64,000 bases of DNA. Source: Bacillota bacterium (GTDB lineage Bacteria > Bacillota > Bacilli > Paenibacillales > Paenibacillaceae). This document shows positions 1 through 8,671 of this stretch, piece after piece. A program made the position numbers and the translations under genes. Where the stretch lies: assembly GCA_023391635.1 (NCBI GenBank), contig JAEWAQ010000042.1, positions 53,687 to 117,686 on the forward strand, written 5' to 3'. Every line of letters starts with the position of its first letter. Position 1 is the stretch's first letter. Under the pieces are notes generated by a model. That model saw only the letters and a list, made by a program, of their open reading frames with translations, made no database searches and had not been told where the DNA came from.

Positions 1-1
1 G

Positions 2-1120
2 TTGCCGATAAAGAAGATGGATGATCCGTCGATCTATCGATCGATTCTCGAGCATGCCGTGGAAGGCATCCTGATCGCCGGTCCCGACCGCCGGATCGAA
101 TGGGTCAATCTTTCGTTCGTCCGGATTACGGGATATGAAGCGGAGGAGGCATTGGGCCGCAACCCGTCATTCCTGCAGTCCGGGCTGCACGAGGGGCGGT
201 TCTTTGCGGAACTGTGGGACACCTTGCGTCGTCAGGGCTGGTGGCAAGGCGAAATCTGGAATCGCAGGAAGTCGGGCGATCTGTTCGTCGAATCCGCGAC
301 GATCCGGGCGATTCGCGGCGCGGGCGGCCAAGTCGCGCATTACGTTTCGATCTTTACGGACATCACCGCACGCAAAGTCGCGGAGCGCCAGTTTCAAAAG
401 GACCTGCAGCTGGCGAAGCAAATCCAGCAACGCGTCGTCAGTGCGCCGTTATGCGATGACGCCATCAGGATCGAAGCCCATTACGCGAATTCCGAGGCGC
501 TCGGCGGCGACATGTACGCCTGGCAACGGATAGGTCCAGACCGATATGGCATCTTCCTGATGGACGTGATGGGACATGGCGTCGCCGCATCGCTTATCAG
601 CATGTCGGTCCGTTCGTTGCTCCACGGCGCCATGGTGCGACCGGACGACCCGGCAGAGGTCCTATCCGATCTGAATCGCCATATGCGCGGCTTGTACTTT
701 CGCGAGCACGACCGGGATATTCCGATGTACTTCTTCACGGCGATCTACCTGGTCGTCGATACGAAGCGACAATGCATCCACTACGTCAACGCGGGTCATC
801 CGCCCGCCATACTGCTGGCCCCTTCCGGACATGCTTGCTTGCTTAGCGAGGGCTGCGTGCCGATCGGTGTTCTTGATGAGCCGGATATTCGCACTTGCAG
901 GCTGTCGTTCGAACCCGGCTCCCGATTGCTTCTCTATACGGACGGTCTCATCGAAGCGACGGGCTTATCCCTGCAAGCAGGCATCGAACGATTAAGCCGG
1001 ATGACGGCAGACGGTCGCGCGAAATCGAACGACGCATTCATCGCCCATCTCGCGCATGCGCTTATCGGCGATCGGCCGCATGGGGACGATATTTGCATCA
1101 TCTCGGCTTCATTGCGATAA
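2..1120 (+). CDS. PAS domain - SpoIIE-type (PP2C) serine phosphatase
   Basis: Signalling phosphatase of 372 aa. Residues about 8-125 form a PAS fold that ends in the usual ITDITARK linker. A short coiled linker (LQLAKQIQQRV) leads into a SpoIIE/PP2C domain at about 135-370. The metal-binding motifs are GGDMY (about 167), LMDVMGHG (about 186), YTDGLIEA (about 312) and GDDICII near the end. Phosphatases of this type dephosphorylate STAS anti-sigma-factor antagonists (RsbU/RsbP role). The protein has no membrane segment, so the PAS domain probably senses a cytoplasmic signal. The TTG at 2 is at the window edge and ATG 17 is an alternative, so the true N-terminus may lie outside. It is first of four co-directional genes that make a partner-switching set. 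Confidence 0.85.
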   Translation: MPIKKMDDPSIYRSILEHAVEGILIAGPDRRIEWVNLSFVRITGYEAEEALGRNPSFLQSGLHEGRFFAELWDTLRRQGWWQGEIWNRRKSGDLFVESATIRAIRGAGGQVAHYVSIFTDITARKVAERQFQKDLQLAKQIQQRVVSAPLCDDAIRIEAHYANSEALGGDMYAWQRIGPDRYGIFLMDVMGHGVAASLISMSVRSLLHGAMVRPDDPAEVLSDLNRHMRGLYFREHDRDIPMYFFTAIYLVVDTKRQCIHYVNAGHPPAILLAPSGHACLLSEGCVPIGVLDEPDIRTCRLSFEPGSRLLLYTDGLIEATGLSLQAGIERLSRMTADGRAKSNDAFIAHLAHALIGDRPHGDDICIISASLR

Positions 1121-1156
1121 TCGCCGTTCGATCGGCATGGGAGGCAGCAGCAAGCG

Positions 1157-2578
1157 ATGTTGAAAAACTTGAAGCTCAGCTTGAAACTTGGACTCGTATT
1201 CGCCGTATTGCTCATGTTGAATGCCAGCTCATTTTGGCTGTCCTCCCGGTCGATCGCCAATATGCAATCGGATGCGGCAACGCTGAACCTGTCCGGCATA
1301 CAGCGCATGAATGCGGAAAGAATGCTGAGGCTGGCCCAGCATGTTCCTCGCGGAAGTACGGAGATCCGGGAGGAATTGAAGCAGACGATGCTGACATTCG
1401 AACGAAATCTGAAGCTGCTTCGGGAAGGCAATGGCGTGATACAGGCGCCAGCCCGCGATTCGCTGGCCGGCAAACAATTGGCAGAACGCGTGGAGCCGAA
1501 TTGGGCCATCGCGCGCGACTTGCTGAACTTGATTCTGGCTTCGACCGATCCGCAAGAATCCGCAGGCTTGCTCGCCTCGCTCAAGATGCAATACGATGCA
1601 TGGAGCAGCGAAATCAACCGATTCGTGACGATCGTACAGGAGCAGTCAACGGGCAAAGTCAAGCATCTGGAACGATTCGAGCTGGCGATTATGTTCGTCA
1701 ATTTGCTCGTCGTGACGCTTGCGTCTTGGGCCGTCATCCGTTTCATTACCCGGCCGATCAGCCGGCTTACGGCCAAGATGAACCGATTGGCTGAAGGAAG
1801 CTACCGCTTCGAACCGTTGCCAGTAGACCGCTCGGATGAAATCGGCTTGCTGACCAAGTCGTTCAACAGCATGCTGCAGAACTGGTCGATCAGGCGAGAC
1901 GTCGTGGCGACGGGCGAAATGCAGCGAAGGCTGCTGCCCGGCGAATTCGAGAACGAATGGGTGAGCGTGTCGATCGTCTACGAGCCCAGCCAATTCGTGA
2001 GCGGCGACTTCGTCGATTATATCTGGGATGACCAGCGCAAGCGCTTATTCGGGTTCGTCATCGATATTATGGGCCACGGCATGACGTCCGCGGTTCAATT
2101 CGGCGCGATCCGCGTCCTGCTGCGGCAGCATTGCGACCGGGATGAGCCGCTGCAGGAACGGCTGGCGAAAATCAATGAGGAAGCCGTCCGGTATTTCGCT
2201 GACGACTCGTTCGCGGCCGCTTTCGTCTTCGAGTTGGACCGGAATGGCTGCCTGACGTACGCAGGCGCCGGCATCAACCATTTCATCGTTCATCGTCAAG
2301 GCCGGGCGAGCTTCGTGAAGTCTCCCGGCAGCGTACTGGGCATGTTCGAGCAGGCGGAGTATGAACAGCAATCGCTGATGCTGGAGCCGGGCGCCGGGTG
2401 CGTGTTCGCCAGTGACGGCATGCTCGACCTGATCCCGAGAGGGGAAGAGGCGACGGGCGATTTTCGGCAGTACGCGGAATCGATGAAACAATTGGCAATG
2501 CATGCCCAAAGCCGGGATGACGCTTCCGCGATCTGCGTGCAGTGGCGTCAATCGGGACAAGACGAGAAACGGATATAG
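1157..2578 (+). CDS. Membrane sensor: PilJ-like domain - HAMP - SpoIIE phosphatase
   Basis: Sensor phosphatase of 473 aa. TM1 is at about 8-30. The extracellular part begins with the SGIQRMNAERM helix (about 46) seen in PilJ/type IV pilus-type sensors of NarX-like fold. TM2 is at about 176-197 and is followed directly by a HAMP domain (FITRPISRL). The SpoIIE/PP2C domain fills the rest, with VSGDFVDY (about 280), IDIMGHGMTSA (about 304) and ASDGMLDL (about 418). It should act on the STAS protein encoded two genes downstream in response to an outside signal. GGGAGG precedes the ATG by a little over 10 nt. It lies 36 nt after the first phosphatase gene, so co-transcription is likely. Confidence 0.87.
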   Translation: MLKNLKLSLKLGLVFAVLLMLNASSFWLSSRSIANMQSDAATLNLSGIQRMNAERMLRLAQHVPRGSTEIREELKQTMLTFERNLKLLREGNGVIQAPARDSLAGKQLAERVEPNWAIARDLLNLILASTDPQESAGLLASLKMQYDAWSSEINRFVTIVQEQSTGKVKHLERFELAIMFVNLLVVTLASWAVIRFITRPISRLTAKMNRLAEGSYRFEPLPVDRSDEIGLLTKSFNSMLQNWSIRRDVVATGEMQRRLLPGEFENEWVSVSIVYEPSQFVSGDFVDYIWDDQRKRLFGFVIDIMGHGMTSAVQFGAIRVLLRQHCDRDEPLQERLAKINEEAVRYFADDSFAAAFVFELDRNGCLTYAGAGINHFIVHRQGRASFVKSPGSVLGMFEQAEYEQQSLMLEPGAGCVFASDGMLDLIPRGEEATGDFRQYAESMKQLAMHAQSRDDASAICVQWRQSGQDEKRI

Positions 2579-2591
2579 GAGAGGGCTTGGC

Positions 2592-3041
2592 ATGAATGAC
2601 TTCACGTTCTGCTTTCGGGACAATTCCGGTTATACGTACTATCGGGAAGGACTCGGCGAATTGCTGAGGGATTGGCTGCCGGAAGAGCATACGCTGGTCG
2701 AGATCGCCGTCAACGAAGCGATTAACAATGCGATCATCCACGGCTGCAAGTCGGCATCGGACCCCCAAGTCGTGGTGAGGATGCAACGTCATCCTGACGG
2801 AGGGATCGTCGTGCGAATCAAAGACAGCGGCAGCGGATTCCAACCCGGTCTTGACGCAGATGTGGCTGCGGTTGCGGCTGAGGCAAAGGAAGAGGCGAAT
2901 TCCGGAACGGATCTGAAGGAATCCGGACGCGGTTTGTTGATCATGAGACACGTGTTCGACGAGATCCGGTTCAACGAATCCGGCAATGAAGTCGTCTTGG
3001 CGAAGAAGGCATCCAATCCTAAGGAAGATGCCGATGATTAA
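2592..3041 (+). CDS. Anti-sigma-factor serine kinase-like ATPase (RsbW/SpoIIAB family)
   Basis: GHKL-type ATPase of 149 aa. The N-box is NEAINNAIIHG (about 40-50), the G1 motif is DSGSGF (about 77) and the last motif is GRGLLIM (about 113). In partner switching this family phosphorylates the STAS antagonist and holds a sigma factor or other target inactive. ATG 2592 was chosen because GGAGAGGG lies just upstream; the reading frame stays open further 5' inside the phosphatase gene without a better signal. No sigma factor gene is visible next to it, so the target is unknown. Confidence 0.88.
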   Translation: MNDFTFCFRDNSGYTYYREGLGELLRDWLPEEHTLVEIAVNEAINNAIIHGCKSASDPQVVVRMQRHPDGGIVVRIKDSGSGFQPGLDADVAAVAAEAKEEANSGTDLKESGRGLLIMRHVFDEIRFNESGNEVVLAKKASNPKEDADD

Positions 3042-3333
3042 TGTCATCCTAACGGACGGCAGGGTGGAGGTCGCCTTGAGCGGCAAAATCTATGCAGAGG
3101 AAGCCGCGAACATTCGCGATCAAGTATTCCCATGCTTCGGAGAGGGTTTCCTGCATTATCGTTTCCGCATGGAGGACGTCACTTACATTGACAGCACGGG
3201 ACTTGGCGTCTTGCTCGCCCTTCAGAAGAAAGTCGCCAAGCAGGGGGGAGAGGTGCGCATATCCGGGCTCCGGGACGAATTGCGCAAACTGTTCGAATTG
3301 ACGAAGCTGGCAGATCTGTTCAAGCTGGAATAA
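3034..3333 (+). CDS. STAS-domain anti-sigma factor antagonist
   Basis: Small STAS protein of 99 aa of the SpoIIAA/RsbV type. The conserved phosphorylatable serine is in YIDSTGLGVLL (Ser about 54). It is the expected substrate of both upstream phosphatases and of the RsbW-like kinase. ATG 3034 is preferred over ATG 3028 because AAGGAAG at 3021-3027 then has normal spacing. It overlaps the kinase gene by 8 bp, which suggests translational coupling. Confidence 0.9.
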   Translation: MINVILTDGRVEVALSGKIYAEEAANIRDQVFPCFGEGFLHYRFRMEDVTYIDSTGLGVLLALQKKVAKQGGEVRISGLRDELRKLFELTKLADLFKLE

Positions 3334-3354
3334 ACGCTTGGAATAAATTCCCCA

Positions 3355-3384
3355 TTGACATCCGCATGTCCTTATGCGTATAAT
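3355..3384 (+). promoter_or_regulatory. SigA-type promoter of the leuA T-box transcript
   Basis: TTGACA at 3355-3360 and TATAAT at 3379-3384, both perfect hexamers, with an 18-bp spacer. They lie directly ahead of the T-box leader. Confidence 0.85.
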
Positions 3385-3394
3385 AAACTTCAAT

Positions 3395-3663
3395 TTCATA
3401 CTTCAAATGTGCTGATTAGAAATAGTAAGAACGATTGAGGCCTTGCAGAGAGCCGCTGGATGGTGCGAAGCGGCAGCGCCTGACGTTCTGAACTCGTCTA
3501 TGAACAGCTGCCTGAAATCGATGTAGGGCAAGCCGGGATTCCGCCGTTACAAGGATAGATGGTGTTGGCCATCGAACGAGATTGTTTCGGCACGCATGCC
3601 GAAACGAATTAGAGTGGTACCGCGGGTTCAACCCCGTCTCTATGACAGAGACGGGGTTTTTTG
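3395..3663 (+). promoter_or_regulatory. T-box riboswitch (leucine) upstream of leuA
   Basis: Long leader with the hallmarks of a T-box. An AGTA element lies near the 5' end (3423), a CTC triplet inside GAACTCG (CTC at 3493-3495) fits the specifier position and codes for Leu, and the conserved T-box sequence AGAGTGGTACCGCGG is at 3611-3625. An overlapping terminator follows. Uncharged tRNA-Leu would pair with specifier and T-box and allow readthrough into leuA. Confidence 0.9.
3631..3663 (+). terminator. T-box-controlled intrinsic terminator
   Basis: ACCCCGTCTC pairs with GAGACGGGGT, followed by a run of T. It overlaps the T-box antiterminator region, as expected for a transcriptional switch. 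Confidence 0.9.
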
Positions 3664-3757
3664 CTGTCCGGTCGGATTCCGGGTCCGACCGGCCCCGCTT
3701 CACATACAAGCCGCGAACCGGCAGATCCAGCCGAAATTTTGAAGGAGGGTTTTCCAG

Positions 3758-5290
3758 ATGAACCGTAAAATCATCGTACTCGACACGACGTTGCGCGACG
3801 GAGAGCAAGTGCCAGGCGCCAAGCTGAACGTACAACAGAAAGTTGAATTCGCCCAGCAACTAAAGCGGCTGCAAGTCGATATGATCGAGGCCGGCTTTCC
3901 TGCTTCTTCGCAAGGCGATTTCCACGCGGTGCAAGAGATCGCGCGGGCGGCAGGGGACCGCGTGTCCATCACGGCACTCGCGCGGGCGGTCAAGAAAGAC
4001 ATCGACGCCGTCTACGAGAGCATCAAGCTCGCGCAGGATCCGTTCATCCATATCGTACTCGGCACGTCCAACATCCACGTCGAGAAGAAGTTCAGCCGCT
4101 CGAAGGACGACGTACTGCAGATGGGAGTCGAGGCCGTCCAATACGCGAAGACGCTGCTGCCGCATGTGCAGTATTCCACGGAGGACGCCTCGCGCTCGGA
4201 GTTCGAATATTTGTGGAAGACGATCGAAGCGGTCGTGAACGCCGGCGCGACGATCGTCAACGTGCCCGACACGGTCGGATACGCCGTTCCCGAGGAGTTC
4301 GGCGAACTCATCCGGCGGATCAACGAGCGGTTGAAAAACTTGAATGACAAGGTGATTCTGAGCGTTCATTGCCACAACGACCTTGGACTCGCGACCGCCA
4401 ATACGCTTGCTGCCGTCAAGAACGGGGCTGATAAAGTTGAAGTGACGATCAACGGTCTGGGCGAACGCGCCGGCAACACGTCGCTCGAAGAAGTCGTCAT
4501 GGGCTTGAAGGTAAGAGAAAATTATTATCGGTGCCAGACCGGTATCCAGACGACGGAGCTGCTGCGCACGTCCCGACTGCTGACCCACTTGACCGGCCTG
4601 GACGTGCAGGTGAACAAGGCGATCACCGGGGAGAACGCCTTCGCGCATTCTTCCGGCATCCACCAGGACGGATTGCTCAAAGATAAGAACGTCTACGAGA
4701 TCATGTCTCCAGAAGAAGTCGGCGTGGAGAAGATGGAACTCGTACTGACAGCGCGCTCCGGCCGACATGCCTTCAAGCATGCGGTGGCGAAAATGGGGTT
4801 CGAGGTCGGCGATGATGAGGAATTCGAGCGGTTGTTCGAGAAGTTCCTGGCGCTGGCGGACTTGAAGAAAGAAGTGTACGATCACGACGTGTATTACCTC
4901 GTGACCGGCGACCGGGCGCAATCCGCGCAGGATAGCAAGCTGTATGAGCTCGCCTCGTTCCAAGTCGTGACGAACGATCTGTATCCGACCGCCGTCGTGG
5001 AATTGACGAAGGGCGGAGAATCGCTCAAAGGCAGCGCCGTCGGCGACGGCCCGATCGACGCCTTGTACAGCGTGATCAAGACGCTGGCAGGCATGGAAGT
5101 GGAGCTCAAGCACTATAAGATCAACAGCATCTCCCGCGGCAAGGAAGCGGTCGGCCGCGTCCATATCCAGATCGAACACCGAGGCCGCACTTACTCCGGC
5201 CGTGCCATGGACACCGACATCATCAAGGCGAGCGCCCTTGCATTCCTGAACGGGCTCAACGCCGCGATACTGGACGGTGCCGAAGGATGA
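3758..5290 (+). CDS. leuA: 2-isopropylmalate synthase
   Basis: First committed enzyme of leucine synthesis: acetyl-CoA plus 2-oxoisovalerate gives 2-isopropylmalate. The length of 510 aa is normal. The HMGL/DRE-TIM catalytic domain begins LDTTLRDGEQVPGA (R-D catalytic pair), with the metal site HCHNDLGLA (about 205) and the GNTSLEE motif. The C-terminal LeuA allosteric domain (about 365-500) binds leucine. AAGGAGGG lies 10 nt before the ATG. Control is by the Leu T-box. Other leu genes are not next to it; it stands as a single-gene unit ended by a terminator. Confidence 0.97.
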   Translation: MNRKIIVLDTTLRDGEQVPGAKLNVQQKVEFAQQLKRLQVDMIEAGFPASSQGDFHAVQEIARAAGDRVSITALARAVKKDIDAVYESIKLAQDPFIHIVLGTSNIHVEKKFSRSKDDVLQMGVEAVQYAKTLLPHVQYSTEDASRSEFEYLWKTIEAVVNAGATIVNVPDTVGYAVPEEFGELIRRINERLKNLNDKVILSVHCHNDLGLATANTLAAVKNGADKVEVTINGLGERAGNTSLEEVVMGLKVRENYYRCQTGIQTTELLRTSRLLTHLTGLDVQVNKAITGENAFAHSSGIHQDGLLKDKNVYEIMSPEEVGVEKMELVLTARSGRHAFKHAVAKMGFEVGDDEEFERLFEKFLALADLKKEVYDHDVYYLVTGDRAQSAQDSKLYELASFQVVTNDLYPTAVVELTKGGESLKGSAVGDGPIDALYSVIKTLAGMEVELKHYKINSISRGKEAVGRVHIQIEHRGRTYSGRAMDTDIIKASALAFLNGLNAAILDGAEG

Positions 5291-5312
5291 TCCGCTAGCA
5301 TACGTTCAGGAT

Positions 5313-5349
5313 AAAAGACCTCCATTTCCAATCGGAACGGAGGTCTTTT
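5313..5349 (+). terminator. Intrinsic terminator after leuA
   Basis: AAAAGACCTCC pairs perfectly with GGAGGTCTTTT around a 15-nt loop, with flanking A and T tracts that would also work for the opposite strand. Confidence 0.85.
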
Positions 5350-5515
5350 CCATAGGCATTTGGAGCGTTGTACGATTGATCCATTCATAAGTTCATAGAG
5401 ATGCCATATCTGCCGCAGTTGACTAGCCCGAAAGAGTCATGTGAAATCATGCACATAGCAGTAAACTGATCTCGCCACGATAGATAAGCCAATTGATGGA
5501 GGGGTCGAAGATGAG

Positions 5516-5905
5516 ATGATTCGACACAGATGGTTGATGTTCATGCTGACAGCGTTCGCCGTTCTGATCACTTCATGTTCGAATACGGGAAATCCGCAAA
5601 GCCAGGACCCGGCTCAAGCAGAATTCGCTCTGCTGACCGATCCTTCGCCTGTCACGGCCGGACAGGAAGCGAAAGTGGCGGTTGCCGTATCCGGTATTGC
5701 GGATACGACTGGAGCGGACGTGCAATTCGATATCCGGGAACTGGACGATCCAAGGCACCCGAACTACGTGGCAGCAGCCAGCCAGGGAGACAAGACCTTC
5801 GCCGCCGCGTACACGTTCAGACAGGCTGGCAGCTATACGATCTACGTGCATTACTACCAGCAAGGATTGCATCTTACCAAGAAGAAGTCGTTGGATGTCC
5901 AATGA
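5516..5905 (+). CDS. FixH/YtkA-like secreted lipoprotein
   Basis: Lipoprotein of 129 aa with signal peptide and lipobox LITSC (Cys about 21). The mature part is a small beta-sandwich like YtkA/FixH (PSPVTAGQEAKVAV near the start, GSYTIYVHYY near the end). Members often occur with copper or heme-copper enzymes. ATG 5516 follows GGAGGGG. It is the first gene of an operon that overlaps nosD by 4 bp (ATGA). A role in copper delivery is inferred from the neighbours only. Confidence 0.7.
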   Translation: MIRHRWLMFMLTAFAVLITSCSNTGNPQSQDPAQAEFALLTDPSPVTAGQEAKVAVAVSGIADTTGADVQFDIRELDDPRHPNYVAAASQGDKTFAAAYTFRQAGSYTIYVHYYQQGLHLTKKKSLDVQ

Positions 5906-7263
5906 AAATGACCATGCGTTACGTCATGCAAGGGTTGATCGTCGTCCTGCTGCTCGGAGCGTCTTGCAGCGCTGTTGCAGCTCGCAGTTCGGCAACTGCC
6001 GCTCCTTCAGGGCCTGCCGGCATTCAAGCGATGATCGATTCCGCCGAGGACGGAGATGTCTTGACGATACCGGCGGGCATCTACGAGGAACAGATCGTTG
6101 TGGACAAATCGGTTCGGATCGTCGCAGAAGGTGAAGTTGCCCTGATCGGCAACGGAGATGCGCCGGTCTTGCACGTAGTCGCGGATGGGGCCGCCATCGA
6201 GGGAATCCGCATCGTACAAGTTACTGCTGGAACGGACGCGCCTGCCGTGCTCGTGTCAGCGGATCGCGCCGCATTGAGCGCATTGGATATCCGGACACGC
6301 GCATCCGGTATTCTGTTGCGCCAAGCGAATCATGCCCGACTCATCGGCAACACGATCCGGCCTTTGCCGGGAGAAGGCGAATCAACGGCGAACATGAACC
6401 GCGTGCATAACGGAATCGATGCCTATGACTCTCACGACAATCTCATCGAGAACAACAGCATCGCTTACATGAATGACGGCATCTATCTGGAAAGCAGCGA
6501 CCGCAATGTCGTGCGCCGCAACAAGGTCGATCATTCCCGATACGGTATTCACGGCATGTTCTCTGAGGGCATCGTCGTGACGGAAAACGATGGAGACGCG
6601 AATACGACGGGTGCAATGATCATGGGCGTGGAAGGCGCCGAGATCGTCTTCAATACGTTCGTCAAGATGAACGAAAGCGTAAATTCCCAGGGAATTCTGC
6701 TGTTCGAAGTGACTCATTCGCGAATCGCGGATAACCGGGTGGAAGGCAACAGGGTCGGGCTCTATATCGAGTTGTCGTCCGGGAATGAATTTCGCAACAA
6801 TCGCGTAATCCGCAATTTCGTCGGCATTCAGATGCTGGAATCGGAGCATAACCGATTCGAAGGCAACGATGCGATCGGCAACGTCATCGACGTGGAAGCG
6901 GCCGACAGTCTGAATAATCGCTTGACGCGCAACTATTGGGACGCCCACCAGGGAATTGACACGGACGGCGACGGAGCCGGCAACTTGCGTTACACCATCA
7001 ATCCGTTCTTTCGGAAGCTCACGTCCGAGACGCCATCCTATCAATTATTCTTCCATTCACCCGGCATGTTGTTTCTGGAGAGCATGTTCGCTGCCGAGCA
7101 ATCGGACTGGACCTTCGACAGCGAGCCGCTGATGGAACCGTCGAGCATGCGCGGACAGGAACACGCCCGAGTCGGTGACGGAGTCGCATTCGCTGCAGCT
7201 GCCGTTATGCTCGCTTTATCGCTGGCAATTCTCATTTATTACGGAGGTCGAAGAAAATGTTGA
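5902..7263 (+). CDS. nosD: NosD-like parallel beta-helix periplasmic copper-site maturation protein
   Basis: Exported beta-helix protein of 453 aa. It has a signal peptide (about 8-28), then repeated right-handed helix rungs (N-x-I-x-x-N type) with the NosD/CASH signatures AGIYEEQIVVDKSV and RNYWDAHQGIDTDGDG near the C-terminus, and a C-terminal TM with a basic tail. NosD acts with the NosFY ABC transporter in assembling the copper centre of N2O reductase. The start overlaps the upstream lipoprotein stop (ATGA). No nosZ is visible in the window. Confidence 0.87.
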   Translation: MKMTMRYVMQGLIVVLLLGASCSAVAARSSATAAPSGPAGIQAMIDSAEDGDVLTIPAGIYEEQIVVDKSVRIVAEGEVALIGNGDAPVLHVVADGAAIEGIRIVQVTAGTDAPAVLVSADRAALSALDIRTRASGILLRQANHARLIGNTIRPLPGEGESTANMNRVHNGIDAYDSHDNLIENNSIAYMNDGIYLESSDRNVVRRNKVDHSRYGIHGMFSEGIVVTENDGDANTTGAMIMGVEGAEIVFNTFVKMNESVNSQGILLFEVTHSRIADNRVEGNRVGLYIELSSGNEFRNNRVIRNFVGIQMLESEHNRFEGNDAIGNVIDVEAADSLNNRLTRNYWDAHQGIDTDGDGAGNLRYTINPFFRKLTSETPSYQLFFHSPGMLFLESMFAAEQSDWTFDSEPLMEPSSMRGQEHARVGDGVAFAAAAVMLALSLAILIYYGGRRKC

Positions 7264-7826
7264 ATAAAACGATGGTTTTAGCGATAGTCGTCATGCTCGT
7301 TGTTGCGATTGCCGGTTGCGGGGACCGAAAATATGAGCCGAGGGCGATCCGTGCGGATACGGACAAGTGTGCCCAATGCAACATGCAAGTCAAGGATGAC
7401 GCATTCGCCGTGCAATTGACGACGAAGGATGGAAAAACGTATACGTTCGACGACATCGGCTGCATGAATAAATGGAAGCAAGAGCATGCCAACGCCGAGA
7501 TCGGCGGGCAATTCGTCCGTGACTATCGCGACCTGACGTGGGTTGCCTACGAAGACGCTTATTATGCTTATGACGCTACCTTCCGCTCCCCGATGGCTTA
7601 TGGCGTTTACTCGTTTAAGGATCAAGCATCGGCCCAGGCATTTCTGGATGAACGGCTGGCAGGCAAGCTGATGACGGTGAAGGATTTGGAACAGCACAGC
7701 TGGATGCAGAACATGGAGCAGATGAAGAAAGATAAGATGGGGACGGAGAAAATGAGCGACGATCATGACGAGCATGCACATGAGATCGCGACGATCGATG
7801 CGTCCATGCTCCAAGCCATGCGATAA
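7257..7826 (+). CDS. nosL: NosL-like copper chaperone lipoprotein
   Basis: Lipoprotein of 189 aa with lipobox VAIAGC (Cys about 21). The NosL domain follows, with the Cys/Met copper motif DKCAQCNMQV (about 38) and FDDIGCMNKW (about 63). Its C-terminus is rich in Met and His, which could bind metal. NosL binds Cu(I) and passes it to NosDFY/NosZ. It overlaps nosD by 7 bp. Confidence 0.88.
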   Translation: MLNKTMVLAIVVMLVVAIAGCGDRKYEPRAIRADTDKCAQCNMQVKDDAFAVQLTTKDGKTYTFDDIGCMNKWKQEHANAEIGGQFVRDYRDLTWVAYEDAYYAYDATFRSPMAYGVYSFKDQASAQAFLDERLAGKLMTVKDLEQHSWMQNMEQMKKDKMGTEKMSDDHDEHAHEIATIDASMLQAMR

Positions 7827-7840
7827 GGGAAGGATACCGA

Positions 7841-8671
7841 ATGAATATTTGGCATGTCGCGCAGCGTGAAATCCGCATCGGCTTTCGCAATCCTTGGGCC
7901 TATACGTTCATGGCGCTGTTCGCTCTGTTCAACTTGGCTCTGCTGATGATTCAATCGCAAATAGCGTTGTCGGGATTCACGAGCCATACGGCCGCAATGC
8001 TGAATCTGATTCTGTATTTGCTGCCATTAATGACGATGCTGCTCGGATCGTTCTCGCTCACCGCGGAGAAGGAAGAGGGTAGCTGGATGTTGTTGTCCAC
8101 CTATCCGATAAGCACGTTCTCCTTCATCGCCGGCAAATATACCGGGCTTATCGTCGTGCTATTCACGATTATGATGTTCGGTTATGGGCTGAGCGGCGTG
8201 GTCGGTGCGTTGAGCGGCAATGGGGCGGCATGGGACGCCTTCGCGCTGTTCGTCGTATTTTCGGCTTGCCTGATCGTCTTGTTCCTGGCGCTGGCGCTCG
8301 GAATTGGGACGCTCGCGAACAATCGCTGGCAGGCGCTGACTTACGGCGTCGGCATCTGGTTTTTTGCCATTATCGGCTGGCCGACGCTGCTCGTTGCGAT
8401 CCTCGGATACATCCCGTACCTGTGGATCAAGCCGGCGTTGATCTTCCTGACGTTCTTGAATCCGGCCGAGCTCGTGCGGCTATTCGTCGTCATTAAGCTC
8501 GGAGGCGGCTCGGCGCTAGGGCCGGAATATTATGAGTGGGTGCAAGGCACGGAAGGGGCAGGAGGAACACTGCTGTTCGCGTTTCTCTGCATCGCTTACA
8601 TCGGTATCTCGATAGCTGGAGCTTACGCGATATGGGAAAGGAGACGTTACCGGCATGGAGTTGGCGCTTGA
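7841..8671 (+). CDS. nosY: NosY-type ABC transporter permease
   Basis: Six-helix integral membrane protein of 276 aa (ABC-2 type). It begins MNIWHVAQREIRIGFRN, typical of NosY, and includes LTAEKEEGSWMLL between the helices. AAGGGAAGGA precedes the ATG. It pairs with the ATPase gene, which overlaps it by 17 bp. Confidence 0.82.
   Translation: MNIWHVAQREIRIGFRNPWAYTFMALFALFNLALLMIQSQIALSGFTSHTAAMLNLILYLLPLMTMLLGSFSLTAEKEEGSWMLLSTYPISTFSFIAGKYTGLIVVLFTIMMFGYGLSGVVGALSGNGAAWDAFALFVVFSACLIVLFLALALGIGTLANNRWQALTYGVGIWFFAIIGWPTLLVAILGYIPYLWIKPALIFLTFLNPAELVRLFVVIKLGGGSALGPEYYEWVQGTEGAGGTLLFAFLCIAYIGISIAGAYAIWERRRYRHGVGA

Noticed and set aside
895..1794. Open frames on both strands over the phosphatase gene junction
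   Set aside because: They overlap two confident phosphatase genes and show no protein family.
3860..5179. Long minus-strand open frame (439 aa) across leuA
   Set aside because: It mirrors the codon bias of leuA, has no ribosome binding site and no recognisable domain.
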